Program-made: the position numbers and the translations under genes | Part shown: positions 12,321-21,455 of the stretch, in pieces | Position numbering within the stretch: the first letter of the stretch is position 1 | Layout of the letters: every line of letters starts with the position of its first letter | Origin: Aureococcus anophagefferens | Lineage: Eukaryota; Sar; Pelagophyceae; Pelagomonadales; Pelagomonadaceae | Direction of reading: 5' to 3' | Length of the DNA: 64,000 bases | Assembly (NCBI RefSeq): GCF_000186865.1 | Contig: NW_008705564.1 | Location: 1,737,168 to 1,801,167, forward strand | Notes under the pieces: model-generated | Seen by the model: only the letters and a program-made list of their open reading frames with translations | Told to the model about the DNA's origin: nothing | The model's database searches: none

Positions 12321-13555
12321 ATGGCCCCGACGACGAAGGCGCTCGCCCTCGCGCTGTCGCTCATCCCGAGCCTCTCCTTCCGCGCCCCGGCCGCCGCGCC
12401 GCGGACCTCCACGCGCCGCGCGGCGAACTTTCACGCCGAGGGCGATCTGAGCGGCGACTTCCAGCTGAGCGGCCTCTGGAAGCTCGAGCGGCGGCCGTGC
12501 GTCGACGAGGCGCTCCCCGCGGCCGTGCCCATCCAGCCGTCGTGGTCCGGCTGCCGCTGGACGTCGCCCGCGCGCGCGCGCGTGCTCGCCGACAGCGTCC
12601 TCGTGACGCTCGATTCGAGGGGCGGCTTCTCGACGCCGCCGGAGACGCCCGCGGACCGCGCCGTGCGGGGCCGCTGGTCCTGCGACGGCGCGGAGCTGAA
12701 GATGAGCCGCTTCGGCCGCCACGCCTGCAACGTCGTCGAGACCTACACGGGCAACTACGAGCGCGGCGAAGGGGTGAGCGGCACGATGTTGTTCGGGGCC
12801 GTCGAGCCCGAGTACGCGGGCACGTTCACGATGACGCAGCAGCTCGCGAGCCTCCAGCCCGTGGTGGAGAACGTCAAGCCGAACCGGACCACGCCCCTCT
12901 TCAAGTGCGACCAGATCGTCGGCAAGTGGAGCCTCGACTTCTCGTCCGAGACGTCCATCTCCGCGTACGAGGTCGTGCTCTACGGCAACCGCACCTGGGA
13001 GACGACGTCGGACCTGGGCAACGGCGCCAAGCTCGCGGGCAAGTGGAACCTCTTCGACTCGGGCATCGACCTCACGTCGGGCATCGACGGCTCCGGCGGG
13101 CGCATCTGGCTCTGGCTCCGCCGCTTCGGCGGCTCGACGGCAGTGACGACGGGCGTGCACCTCAACCACGACAGGCTCTACATCGGCGCGCTCACGGCCG
13201 CGCCGACGCCGCCGGGCGCCGACGACGACGCGCCGCCGTCGCCGCGCCGCATCAAGGGCCAGGTCGCCATCGGCTGGTCCACGGAGCCCGCCTTCATCGG
13301 CTCCTTCCGCATGAAGCTGTGTGGAAATCAACCACTCGTTTGGGGGGTCCCCACCAAACTTCAGAACTCTCTATCTCGGCCAAATCGAAGTCGATTCGGC
13401 TGATTTTTGGACGAATCGATTGCTCTCATCGAGTTCTCGAAGCACAGCGAAAGAGTCTGGTCCAAATCGGTCGATTACGCGCACATTGAAGTCGGGTTGA
13501 AGATTTGATTTCCACACAGGCATGAAGCCCGTCTGGGACGACAACAACGACTGAG
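12321..13555 (+). CDS. Unknown protein with plastid-type N-terminal targeting sequence
   Basis: Two exons, 12321-13308 and 13521-13555, give 340 residues ending in VWDDNND. The family was not recognised. The N-terminus (MAPTTKALALALSLIPSLS, then FRAPAAAP and a Ser/Thr/Arg-rich stretch) looks like a signal peptide followed by a transit peptide with Phe just after the cleavage point. That is the usual bipartite signal for secondary plastids in stramenopile algae. The mature part has two similar-looking beta-rich segments (around GLWKLERRPC and VGKWSLDFSS), suggestive of a lipocalin-like or duplicated beta-barrel fold, but this is only an impression. The start is the ATG directly before the hydrophobic segment; the upstream in-frame ATG at 12132 is considered leader. 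The last intron is a family B introner with a GC donor, and only 11 codons plus the stop follow it. Confidence 0.75.
13317..13520 (+). mobile_element. Introner element, family B, intron with GC donor
   Basis: This 204-bp element begins CTGTGTGGAAATCAA and ends TTGATTTCCACACAG, near-perfect inverted repeats. It is flanked by an exact 8-bp duplication GCATGAAG (13309-13316 and 13521-13528). The upstream copy supplies a GC donor and the element supplies AG, giving a 212-nt intron (13309-13520). Splicing restores R-M-K-P-V-W in frame. Confidence 0.92.
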
Positions 13556-13698
13556 CACACACCACCAAGACCCTCCCTTCCTTTCTCTGCCTGCACATAT
13601 GTAAGATACTTCCCTGTAGGGCCTGGCCGTCGAGACGCCGATTTGCTCTCGCCCCTCGACCACTCCCCTCGTTCTTACAAGTACTAGAAGTAGCGGAG

Positions 13699-16413
13699 CT
13701 AGCAGAGTGCCAGGCTGAACTTGATCGTCGGCGAGGCCTGCGTGGGTGGTGATCCTCCAGCCGAAAGACGACGGACGAAGAGCTGCTCCAGCTGTTTCGG
13801 ATCGAGCTCGGAAAGAAGCACGCGAGCATCGCCCAATTCGACCGGTAGCTTCGAATCTTGGAAACAGATCACCTTGAATGCGACGCCGGGCGCCGAGACG
13901 GCGGGCCCGAGAGCGAAGTGTTCGTTAAAGACGATCTCCGTCGCGGTATTTGCGAGACGCTTCGTCGCGGAGCAGCCCTTCATCGTCGGGGCGCACTTAA
14001 CGCCCGTTTCACCCTTCGTGAGTCGAACCTTGCAGTAGCACCCGAAGGCCTCGCTCGAGCGAGCGTCAGTTCCAGCTAGCGACATGATCGTGACATGGAG
14101 CATACGCGCGGCGGAGGCGCGTGGCGGCTCGGGCAGCTTCGCGGCGGTGGCGCGCACCGACGTGAGGAGCGTCTGGTAGAATTTTGATTTCGCGAATTGC
14201 ATGAGTTCGCAGACGCGCGTCGCGTTGAACGGATGCGATTCCGCAAAGATCGCGCTCGCAGTGAGGAGTGGGGAACGAGCGGCTGCCGTCATCGCGGTCT
14301 CGGTCTGGCGCAGGTACGCTTCGACGTCGACGTCGCGCAGCCCGCTCGCGAGCTTCGCAAAAACCGAGACGGCGACGCGCGGGTCAGCCACGACGAGGAG
14401 ACCGATGCGGTCCGCGGAGAGCTCCGACGCGCGGTACCAGCGGAGCAGGTAGGCCTTGATGGCGAGGAAGCCCACCACCGACAGACTCGTGGCTTCGACG
14501 GGGTGGCGTTCCATTCCGCCGTTGATGACCTCCACGGCGACGTCGTGGTACACGCCGTGCTCGCAGACGAGGTGGCCGAGCTCGTGGCCGAAGACGAATC
14601 GGAGCTCGCTGGCATCAAGGATGTTGATGAGGCCCGACGTAATGACGATGAACGGACGACCGACCTGGCGGGCCATGGTGTACGCGTTCGGGATCGGGTC
14701 GTTCTTGATGTAGAGCGTCGGCGGCGGAGGATTCGCGTTCGACGACGCGTCGACGCCGATCGCATTGCACGCGTCGACGTAGCAGGCCCAGATATGCGGC
14801 TTTTGGGATGGACCAACCTGGAGCGATCCAGCGACGTACTTGATCTGAGCACTTTCGACCGCGCCAGCGCCCATCACACGCACGTACGTGGGCACGGCGG
14901 GGATGCGCGTAAGGACGGCGAGAAGCCGCGCGTCGGCGGGATGGATGAGGTTGGGCGTACCGTGGCACTCGAGGCCGTGCTTGAAACTGCTCCCCTGGAG
15001 GCTGAGCATCGACTGTGCGTCCGCCGATACGCCGCCGCCGCCGTGCCGGTCGCCGCTGGATCGTTCGCACCGCGTCAGGAGCTCGATCGCCTCGTCGAGG
15101 CTCGCGAGGCCGCCGCTAGCCAATGCCGACGTCTCGTCGGGCGTGAGCCGGAAGCCGAGCCCCGCGACTTGCATCAGCGCCTTGGTCGCCTCGGGCGAAG
15201 GGGCGCTCGTGCCGGAACCGACCCACTTGCGGACCCGAGCCCACTGCCGCCGGCGGAACTTGGAAGCGATGCCCGGCGTCGAGGACCACGACTGGCCGAT
15301 CGTCAATCGCGCTGCATACTCCCAGCCCTGGGCATCCGTTCCGGAGCCATGATCGCGGACGATCCGCCACGGTGTGACCCATTCCCACCGAGCGCTCGGG
15401 AGGCCGCCGCCGTCTTCGATGCCGACCTTGCAACGGACAACGGCGCGAAGCGCGTCCAGCACAGCGTCGGACGTCTCGTCCGACGGGTCGACACGGCTCA
15501 GGCGCTTCGGGTCGCCGTACCCCAGATTTTGCAGATTCTTGTGTGACCAACCGCGTATTGCGTTACCCATCGTAACCGAAGAGAATCGCTGCGATTCATA
15601 GACCCGTTCTGTGACCACGAAGCTCGTCCCTTCGTCAGGGTGTGGTTCTTTCCCCACGACTACGGACGTGGCCACCGGAAGGTCGTCGAGCCCCTCTCCT
15701 AGGTCGCTGGCAACCTGGACTTTGTCCGGCGCGTCGGCCGCGGCCTCGAGCTGAGCGTTCGGCGCCGCTGGTGGCTCCGGCACCTCTCGAGCATCGCTCA
15801 GTGCGTGCGGTGGTGACTCAGGAGGAGGTACCGCCGACGTCTCTGCGTCGTCGACGGTAGCCTGGCGAGCTGCTGGCTCCGAGACTGCGAGCACTTGTTG
15901 CGACGCCCATTCTTCTGAGAGTGCGCGCTTGGCCTTTTGCTTGTGTCGTTCCCAGAAGAGCCTCCGGTCCTCTGCAGGCTGCTGCGAGCTCAAATTGTTG
16001 CTGTCTGGCATCTTGAGCTCCGCGCCGAATTTGCCGACGGCCGTCGCCGCGGCCGCGGGCGCGGGCGCGGGCTTCTCGGCCGCGGGCTTCTCGGCCGCGG
16101 GCTTGGGCCGCGACCCGCCGAGGCCCAGGCGCTGGCTGCCGCCGTAGGCGGCGTAGGGCGACGCCGCGGGCGCGGGCGCGGGCGCGGCCGCGGGCTTTTT
16201 GGACACCGCCAGACCGTCGTAGACCGCGGAGAGGAGCGAGCTCCGCGCGGGCGCGTCGAAGAAGACGTCGCCGTCGGCGTCGGGTTCGGGCGCGCCCCCG
16301 GCCTGCTTCTTCGGCGCGTTGCTGTACATGTCCGCGTCGTCGTCCTCGTCCGCCTGTGTGCCCAGCTGGCAGCGCGGGCTCCAACACGCCCGGCGTTCCC
16401 CGAAGAGCAACAA
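13699..16413 (-). CDS. DysF domain, M48-type zinc metalloprotease and C2-like domain protein
   Basis: One open frame of up to 904 residues. The N-terminal 250 or so residues are low complexity (Pro/Ala/Glu-rich). Residues about 281-400 resemble a dysferlin/peroxin DysF domain, with tryptophan-rich signatures WEWVTPWR, GWEYA and a basic stretch FRRRQWARVRKW. A peptidase family M48 domain follows, with the zinc-binding HELGH at about residues 603-608 and a downstream SELSADR that supplies the third ligand. The last 130 residues look like a C2 domain. A membrane-associated protease is inferred. The likely start is either the first Met (16413) or MYSNAPKK at 16329. An intron in the leader (AG at the acidic stretch) is possible. 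GC content is visibly lower than in neighbours. Confidence 0.8.
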   Translation of the reverse strand: MLLFGERRACWSPRCQLGTQADEDDDADMYSNAPKKQAGGAPEPDADGDVFFDAPARSSLLSAVYDGLAVSKKPAAAPAPAPAASPYAAYGGSQRLGLGGSRPKPAAEKPAAEKPAPAPAAAATAVGKFGAELKMPDSNNLSSQQPAEDRRLFWERHKQKAKRALSEEWASQQVLAVSEPAARQATVDDAETSAVPPPESPPHALSDAREVPEPPAAPNAQLEAAADAPDKVQVASDLGEGLDDLPVATSVVVGKEPHPDEGTSFVVTERVYESQRFSSVTMGNAIRGWSHKNLQNLGYGDPKRLSRVDPSDETSDAVLDALRAVVRCKVGIEDGGGLPSARWEWVTPWRIVRDHGSGTDAQGWEYAARLTIGQSWSSTPGIASKFRRRQWARVRKWVGSGTSAPSPEATKALMQVAGLGFRLTPDETSALASGGLASLDEAIELLTRCERSSGDRHGGGGVSADAQSMLSLQGSSFKHGLECHGTPNLIHPADARLLAVLTRIPAVPTYVRVMGAGAVESAQIKYVAGSLQVGPSQKPHIWACYVDACNAIGVDASSNANPPPPTLYIKNDPIPNAYTMARQVGRPFIVITSGLINILDASELRFVFGHELGHLVCEHGVYHDVAVEVINGGMERHPVEATSLSVVGFLAIKAYLLRWYRASELSADRIGLLVVADPRVAVSVFAKLASGLRDVDVEAYLRQTETAMTAAARSPLLTASAIFAESHPFNATRVCELMQFAKSKFYQTLLTSVRATAAKLPEPPRASAARMLHVTIMSLAGTDARSSEAFGCYCKVRLTKGETGVKCAPTMKGCSATKRLANTATEIVFNEHFALGPAVSAPGVAFKVICFQDSKLPVELGDARVLLSELDPKQLEQLFVRRLSAGGSPPTQASPTIKFSLALC

Positions 16414-16563
16414 CTCGTGAACAAATTGCTGCTGAGATTGCGATTTAAGTGGCGGCTCGATGACTTCATCATTGCCCTGCTACCCCGAGGCTGCGCATGC
16501 TGCGGTGGCAGCGGTGATTGCGAGGTGGTCCGACTCCAGCAACAGCGCCACCCTGATGCCACG

Positions 16564-17379
16564 ATGCTCCTCCTCGCGGCATTGATCGCGACCGCTGCGT
16601 CGAGCATGCGCCTGCCTAGCAGCGTGATCCACGACAACACCGTGCGCTACTTCGCGTTCGGCTCCAACCTCGATCCGAGCAAGATGGCGTCGCGCGGCAA
16701 GAACGCGTCGGCCATCCCCTACGCGAAGCGCTGGGCCTGCGTCGCGCACGGCTACCGCCTCGCTTTCAACATGCGCGGCTTCCCGCCGCTCGAGCCGGCG
16801 ATGGCGTCCATCGCCGAGAGCGCGGACGACGAGTGCCCGGGCTGCGTCTACGAGATGGCGCTCGACGACTACGAGGCGCTCTGGCGGAGCGAGGGCGGCG
16901 CCATGCCGCGAAGCCCCTACCGCGAGGTCGTCGTCCGCGTGTCGCGGCCCGACGGCCCCGACGTCGACGCCGTGACGCTCGCGGCCGAGGACTGGTGCCG
17001 GCTCCGGTCGGACGCGATCCCGTCGAAGCGCTACCTGGGCATCATCGAGACGGGCGCAAGGTCCCTGGGCCTCGAGGCCCACGCGGACGCGCTGGCGAAG
17101 ATGCCGCGCGCGGACCCGTCGCGGCTGCTCCGACTCGTCGCGACGAGCCACGGAACGATCTCCATCGCCTGCTACCGCCTCGGCCTGAGCGGCCTCCTCG
17201 CGCCCGTGCGGCTCTGGTGCTACGCGTGCCTCTACGGCGGAAACTCGCCGCTCCTCCGCTTCGCCTCCGAGGCCCTCATCGCGACGGCGCTCTTCCCGGG
17301 CGCGGTCCTCGGCGCGGTCGTCCGTTTGGCGCGGCGCGCGCTCCGCCTGCCGGCCCTGTCGTTCGCGCCGCCGTCCTAA
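16564..17379 (+). CDS. Gamma-glutamylcyclotransferase-like (AIG2/GGCT fold) protein
   Basis: A single exon of 271 residues. The core begins with VRYFAFGSNLDPSKM; FGSN at residues 32-35 is the substrate-loop signature of the GGCT/AIG2 fold. It continues with a typical YEMALDDYEALWRSEG segment in which the Glu is the expected catalytic acid. Such enzymes release 5-oxoproline from gamma-glutamyl substrates, but this branch is divergent and could act on other gamma-glutamyl amines. The first 15 residues form a hydrophobic leader, suggesting secretion or organelle targeting. A C-terminal hydrophobic stretch (around ALIATALFPGAVLGAVV) may be a membrane anchor. The gene is divergent from the M48 gene and its stop lies four bases from the stop of the convergent PX gene. 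Confidence 0.8.
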   Translation: MLLLAALIATAASSMRLPSSVIHDNTVRYFAFGSNLDPSKMASRGKNASAIPYAKRWACVAHGYRLAFNMRGFPPLEPAMASIAESADDECPGCVYEMALDDYEALWRSEGGAMPRSPYREVVVRVSRPDGPDVDAVTLAAEDWCRLRSDAIPSKRYLGIIETGARSLGLEAHADALAKMPRADPSRLLRLVATSHGTISIACYRLGLSGLLAPVRLWCYACLYGGNSPLLRFASEALIATALFPGAVLGAVVRLARRALRLPALSFAPPS

Positions 17380-17383
17380 AACG

Positions 17384-18079
17384 TTACGGTCGCTCGCTGA
17401 TCGCGCCGCGCCGCGGCCGCGTCGCGCCGCCGTAGAAGCAGCAGTCGAGCCGCCTCGGCGGCGGCGGCGGCGGCGGCCGGCACCGCCGCGCGAGGTCCGC
17501 GAGGAGGTGGTCCCGCTGCGTCGTCATCGCCGCGAGCGCCGCCGTCGACGCGGCGTCGGACGCCAACGCGGCGTCCAAGCGCCGCTCCAGGAGCGCGGCC
17601 TTGAGGCGCAGGTCGCGGTTTTCGAAATAGTCCAAGCGGAAGAACGACGGCGCGGCCGCGGGCGCCGCGCCGTCGTCGGGCGCGCCGAGGAACGCGCGGA
17701 GCGCCCGCAGCGACCGCGGGTCGAGGACGTCGCGCTTCCCCAGCACCTCGTTGAGCCAGCGCTCGAGCTGGAGCTCGCGGGAGCTCCGGGCCCTGCCGGG
17801 CGCGCCGCCGCCGCCGAAGCGGCCCGGGAAGCGCGCGTCGAAGCCGCCGAGCCGCGTCTGCGTCCGCAGCGCGTCGCGGAGCTCGCGGAACGCGGTGTAG
17901 CGCCGCTCCGCGTCGAGGACGACGTCGCCCTTCTCGCAGCGCGTCACGACGCGGTACCAGGTGACGCCCTTGCCCGTCTTCGGATGGTCGTCGACGCGCA
18001 CGCTCGCGACGCAGCCGCGCGGGATGGTCGGTGTCGCGAGAGATGCGTGCAGCGAGGGCGTGGAGATGGAGCGCTGCAT
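17384..18079 (-). CDS. PX (phox homology) domain protein
   Basis: 231 residues from the ATG at 18079. An upstream in-frame ATG at 18163 would add 28 residues, but those are encoded by a degenerate tandem repeat, so the inner start is preferred. The central segment (VTWYRVVTRC, then RRYTAFRELRDAL, a FPGRFGGG segment and ERWLNEVL) matches the phosphoinositide-binding PX fold, including the Arg-Arg-Tyr/Phe pocket and the Pro-containing loop. A short C-terminal coil and a run of eight prolines follow. Such proteins usually bind PI3P on endosomal membranes. The gene faces the GGCT-like gene tail to tail with only 4 nt between stop codons. Confidence 0.8.
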   Translation of the reverse strand: MQRSISTPSLHASLATPTIPRGCVASVRVDDHPKTGKGVTWYRVVTRCEKGDVVLDAERRYTAFRELRDALRTQTRLGGFDARFPGRFGGGGAPGRARSSRELQLERWLNEVLGKRDVLDPRSLRALRAFLGAPDDGAAPAAAPSFFRLDYFENRDLRLKAALLERRLDAALASDAASTAALAAMTTQRDHLLADLARRCRPPPPPPPRRLDCCFYGGATRPRRGAISERP

Positions 18080-18531
18080 TGCACCGATGAATGGGCTGCC
18101 TCTGCGTGCTCGCAGGCTGCAAAGGTGAGCCGATGAATGGGCCGCCGATGAATGGGCTGGCACCGATGAATGGGCTGCCTAGGTGTGCGCGCAGGCTGCT
18201 TTGAGAACTGCCTATGTGTGCCGTCGACGAGCGCGACTGGCGCCAATGAGACGTAATGAGGGCTGCCGCGATCGCCTTCCTGCAACTTTTACATCAACTC
18301 CCTGTGCACAATTCAGGAATGAACGCTCTGTCGAGGATCCTGATGGCAGCAAGAGAGGAGTAAAAATCCTCGCCTTGAATGCTCGCGATGACCTCCTGAC
18401 CGCGCCAGAAAAACGCACAGTCTTTTCAACGTCGCGTCCCAAATTCGCACCGTGATCGCGCGGGCGTCGCCGGTCCCGACACGGCCGCCGTCTACCCTCT
18501 CTCGGCGGAGTGGGGGCAGCCCCCGACCATC
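18080..18531. other. Intergenic region with short tandem repeats
   Basis: This is a region between two divergent genes. At about 18085-18180 there are four near-copies of CCGATGAATGGGCTGCC, interspersed with a TGCGCTCGCAGGCTGC-like unit. The remainder (18200-18531) is less GC-rich and shows no convincing coding frame. It probably holds both promoters. Confidence 0.6.
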
Positions 18532-20530
18532 ATGGAGGACTTCGCCGACGACCTCCAGAGCCTGGGGCCGCGCGACGGCGCGGACGACGGGGGCCTGGAC
18601 GCGGCCGACGAGGGCCTGCCGCGGGAGGCCATCGACGTCGACTGCTTCGACGAGCTGCTCAACGCGCCGCTCGTCGACTCGCCGCGAAACGCGCGCCCGC
18701 CGTCCGCGGCCGGCGACGAGGAGCGGCGCCTGGCGAGCGGCGAGGTGATGCCCTTCGAGACGGTGCACGCCTGGCTGCGCAAGCTCGCGACCGGCGGCGA
18801 CGCGCCGCGGACCCTGCCCCTGCGGCCGTCCGCGTCGCCGTTCGCGCCGTTCTCCGGGCCGTCGGCGGCGTACGTCGTCTCGCGCGCGCGCGCGGAGGGC
18901 CGCGGCGAGTCGGGCGGCATCTCCGTGGCCTTCCAGTCCGTGACGAACGGCGAGGCCTGGTGGGCGCCCGACGAGCTGCGGGGCGTCGTGCGGCGGCCCA
19001 TGGCGCGGCGCGTCCGGAGCGGCGAGGGCGCGGGCCGCGTCCACGGCTACCGGGGCTGGCTCTACACGCTGACGGCGCGGCCCGACGCGCGCGCGCCGCC
19101 GGCGGCGGACCGCGGCGCCGACGTCGCCCTCGTCCAGCTCTGGCGCGACGGCGGCACCGGCGGCACGAAGCGCGCGCGCGCGCCGCCCGACGACGAGGAC
19201 TCGAGCCAGTTCTGCGACTCGCTCAGCGACGCGGAGAACGGCGCGACGGCGCGGAGCGGCGAGCGGTCGTCGCGGACGCCGTCGCCCCGGGGCCTGCGCA
19301 AGCGGCGCGACAACCTGTACACGGAGGAGGACGTCGTGCCGCGGACGACGCGGTTCCTGCGCGACGTCGTCGTCGAGGGCGCGATCCGCGGCACGATCCG
19401 CGCGCCCGAGGGCGCGGCGGACTACGCCGAGTGGTTCCCCTGGCACGACGACGTCCTCGCGTCGCCCAAGCTCCCGCCGCCGGGGTCCGTCGTCGCCATC
19501 GACGCGCGGACGCAGAGCCTGACGCTCGACACGTCCGGCGACGGGCCCGTGCTCATCACGTCGAGCCGGCCGTCCGTCGCCGCGGGCGTGCCCGACGACG
19601 AGGACCGGCGCCGACGGGGCGCCTTGGTCGCCTTCGTGGGCCAGGTGCCCGTGCGCTGCGACGCGGGCGTGCGCGCGGGCGACACGCTCGTGCCGTCCGG
19701 CGCGGGCGACGGCGCCGCGGCCGCGGCGCGCGCGGCGCCCGGGGCGGTCCTCGGCGTGGCGCTCGGCGACGCCGGCGACGGCCCCGGGGGCTTCGAGGTG
19801 CTGTGCTTCGTGCGCTGGCACCAGGCCGTGCAGCGCGAGGTCGGCCGCGAGCTCGGCACGTGGGTCGCGCGGTGCGCGCGCGCGGGCAGCAACGGCATGT
19901 TCTGGCTGAGCCTCGTGCAGATCGCGCTGACCCTGGCGCTGACGCTGAACACGACGCGCGGCGCCGCCCTGGGCCGCAAGCCGCCGCCGCGGCCCGTCGC
20001 GCGGCCGAGCGGCGTCGATTTGGGCGAGCCCCGGTGGGAGCCAGCGTCCCGCGGCCGTGACGATTTTCGAGAGTTTTTGACTGGGAAAACGATGAGAAAT
20101 CATTACCGAGGTGGTTGGTAGGTGGGAGCGCGTCCACATGTTCAGCAGCGTCATCATCGGGGTGGACCACGTCTGCCTCTACGGCCTCATCGCGCTCTAC
20201 GGGCCCACCCTTCCCCGCCTGCGGCTCGTGATGGCCCAGTGGGTCGTGGGCCTGAGCACGCTGCCGGCGACGTGGGCCGTCTGGGGCCGCGTCTCCGACG
20301 ACCTCCAGTACGCCTTCGCCTTCTACTTCGCGCTGCTCCGCGCGCTCTACTACGCGACGCTCGCAATGCTCGCGCGCGAGGTGCGCCGCGGCGACGTCGT
20401 CCCCAAGGGCCTCGCGTCGTGGCCGCGGACGCTCGCGTTCTTGCGGCGGCGCGCGGACGACATCTGGCCGCCGGCGACGATCCTGCTGTTGTTCGTCTAC
20501 TGCATGTACGTCTACGACACGGGCGAATAA
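18532..20530 (+). CDS. Membrane protein with possible intramolecular-chaperone/autoproteolytic (peptidase G2-like) domain
   Basis: Exons 18532-20033 and 20122-20530 give 636 residues. The N-terminal half is not recognised. From about residue 295 (DYAEWFPWHD) through VAFVGQVPVR, DTLVPSG and VLGVALGD the sequence resembles the phage-tail/peptidase G2 autoproteolytic chaperone domain that also occurs in protists. The catalytic residues were not verified. After this comes a transmembrane segment (about FWLSLVQIALTLALTL) and, in exon 2, three or four more hydrophobic segments ending at a TAA. The 88-nt intron has an exact 8-bp repeat GTGGGAGC on both sides; without it the frame stops just after the first membrane segment. 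The stop codon directly abuts that of the convergent rhomboid gene. Confidence 0.65.
20034..20121 (+). mobile_element. 88-nt intron flanked by 8-bp direct repeats (possible short or decayed introner)
   Basis: GTGGGAGC occurs at 20034-20041 and again at 20122-20129. The first copy provides the GT donor and AG at 20120-20121 is the acceptor. Removing 88 nt joins P-R to W-E-R-V-H-M-F and moves frame 1 to frame 2, which is needed to reach the membrane-spanning 3' exon. The 80-bp insert is AT-richer than the exons but lacks the inverted ends of families A and B. Confidence 0.7.
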
Positions 20531-21283
20531 TTACGTCGCGAGGAGCCACGCCGCGGGGAAGCCGAGGAGGATGCCGGCGAGGTGGCCGAGGAAGGACGCG
20601 CGCGGCACGACGGCCTGGACGAGGCCCGCGAGCACAAAGGGGGCCGCGTTGACCCGGAGGAACAGGACGCGCCGCGTCGAAAAGCACGACGCGTCGACGC
20701 CCGGCACGACGCAGTAGGACGGCGACCGGAGGGTCGCGACGACGACGAGCGCGAAGAGGACGCCGGAGAAGCCGACGGCCGGTGTCCGGAGCCAGGCGGC
20801 GTCTCCGTCGAGCCGCGACGCGGCGGCGGCGAGCGCGCAGCTGAGCAGGCCCGTCGCGGGTACGAGCGCGAGCGTGGCGAGCAGGTACGCGCCGGACCCG
20901 AGCACGTCCTCGAGCGCGCCGAGCGAATACGTCGACGACGCGTTGAAGAGCAGGTGCATCGCGTCGAAGTGGGCGAACGTCGACGTCACGAGGCGCGCGT
21001 ACTGGCGGTCGTGCCACAGGGCATGCGCGGAGAGGCCGACGGCCGACGGCGCGACGTCCCGCGACCGCAGGCGCGCGAAGGCGCCGAGGTTGACAAGCAG
21101 CAGCAGCAGCGTGGTCGGCCGCGCGACGAGCTCGTCGAGCGCGGACCGCGGCGGCGGCCGGCCGCCGATGCGCGTCCAGCCCGGCTTCACGTCAGCGCCG
21201 CCTCGCAGCGCCGGCGCGGCGGCTGCGGCGGCGAGGAGGAGGAGTGTTGTTTGAGGTGCCATTGACATAGGTGATGCGATCAT
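20531..21283 (-). CDS. Rhomboid-family intramembrane serine protease
   Basis: 250 residues in one exon. Multiple hydrophobic helices carry the rhomboid hallmarks: HLLFNASSTYSLG in the second helix region, the catalytic serine in GFSG (Ser173) and the catalytic histidine in GHLAGILLG (His234). All are placed as in active rhomboids. The N-terminus has a hydrophobic leader, with alternative starts at 21268 and 21262. Rhomboids cleave transmembrane helices of membrane proteins; plastid, mitochondrial or secretory location cannot be decided. The stop codon TAA (20531-20533) begins at the base after the stop of the convergent gene, so the intergenic distance is zero. Confidence 0.88.
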   Translation of the reverse strand: MIASPMSMAPQTTLLLLAAAAAAPALRGGADVKPGWTRIGGRPPPRSALDELVARPTTLLLLLVNLGAFARLRSRDVAPSAVGLSAHALWHDRQYARLVTSTFAHFDAMHLLFNASSTYSLGALEDVLGSGAYLLATLALVPATGLLSCALAAAASRLDGDAAWLRTPAVGFSGVLFALVVVATLRSPSYCVVPGVDASCFSTRRVLFLRVNAAPFVLAGLVQAVVPRASFLGHLAGILLGFPAAWLLAT

Positions 21284-21455
21284 AATATGCGATCATCATG
21301 TGCGGCGCATTGGCAGCCCCATGCCGATCCCAATGCCGGTTCATCAATCGTTCACTGAACCTTCAAGGCCGACATCAATCGCGCACGGCGCGCGATGGAC
21401 GAGGGCTTTTGCATCCATCCATGCGCGACACAATTGAGATAACAGCAGCAACCGC

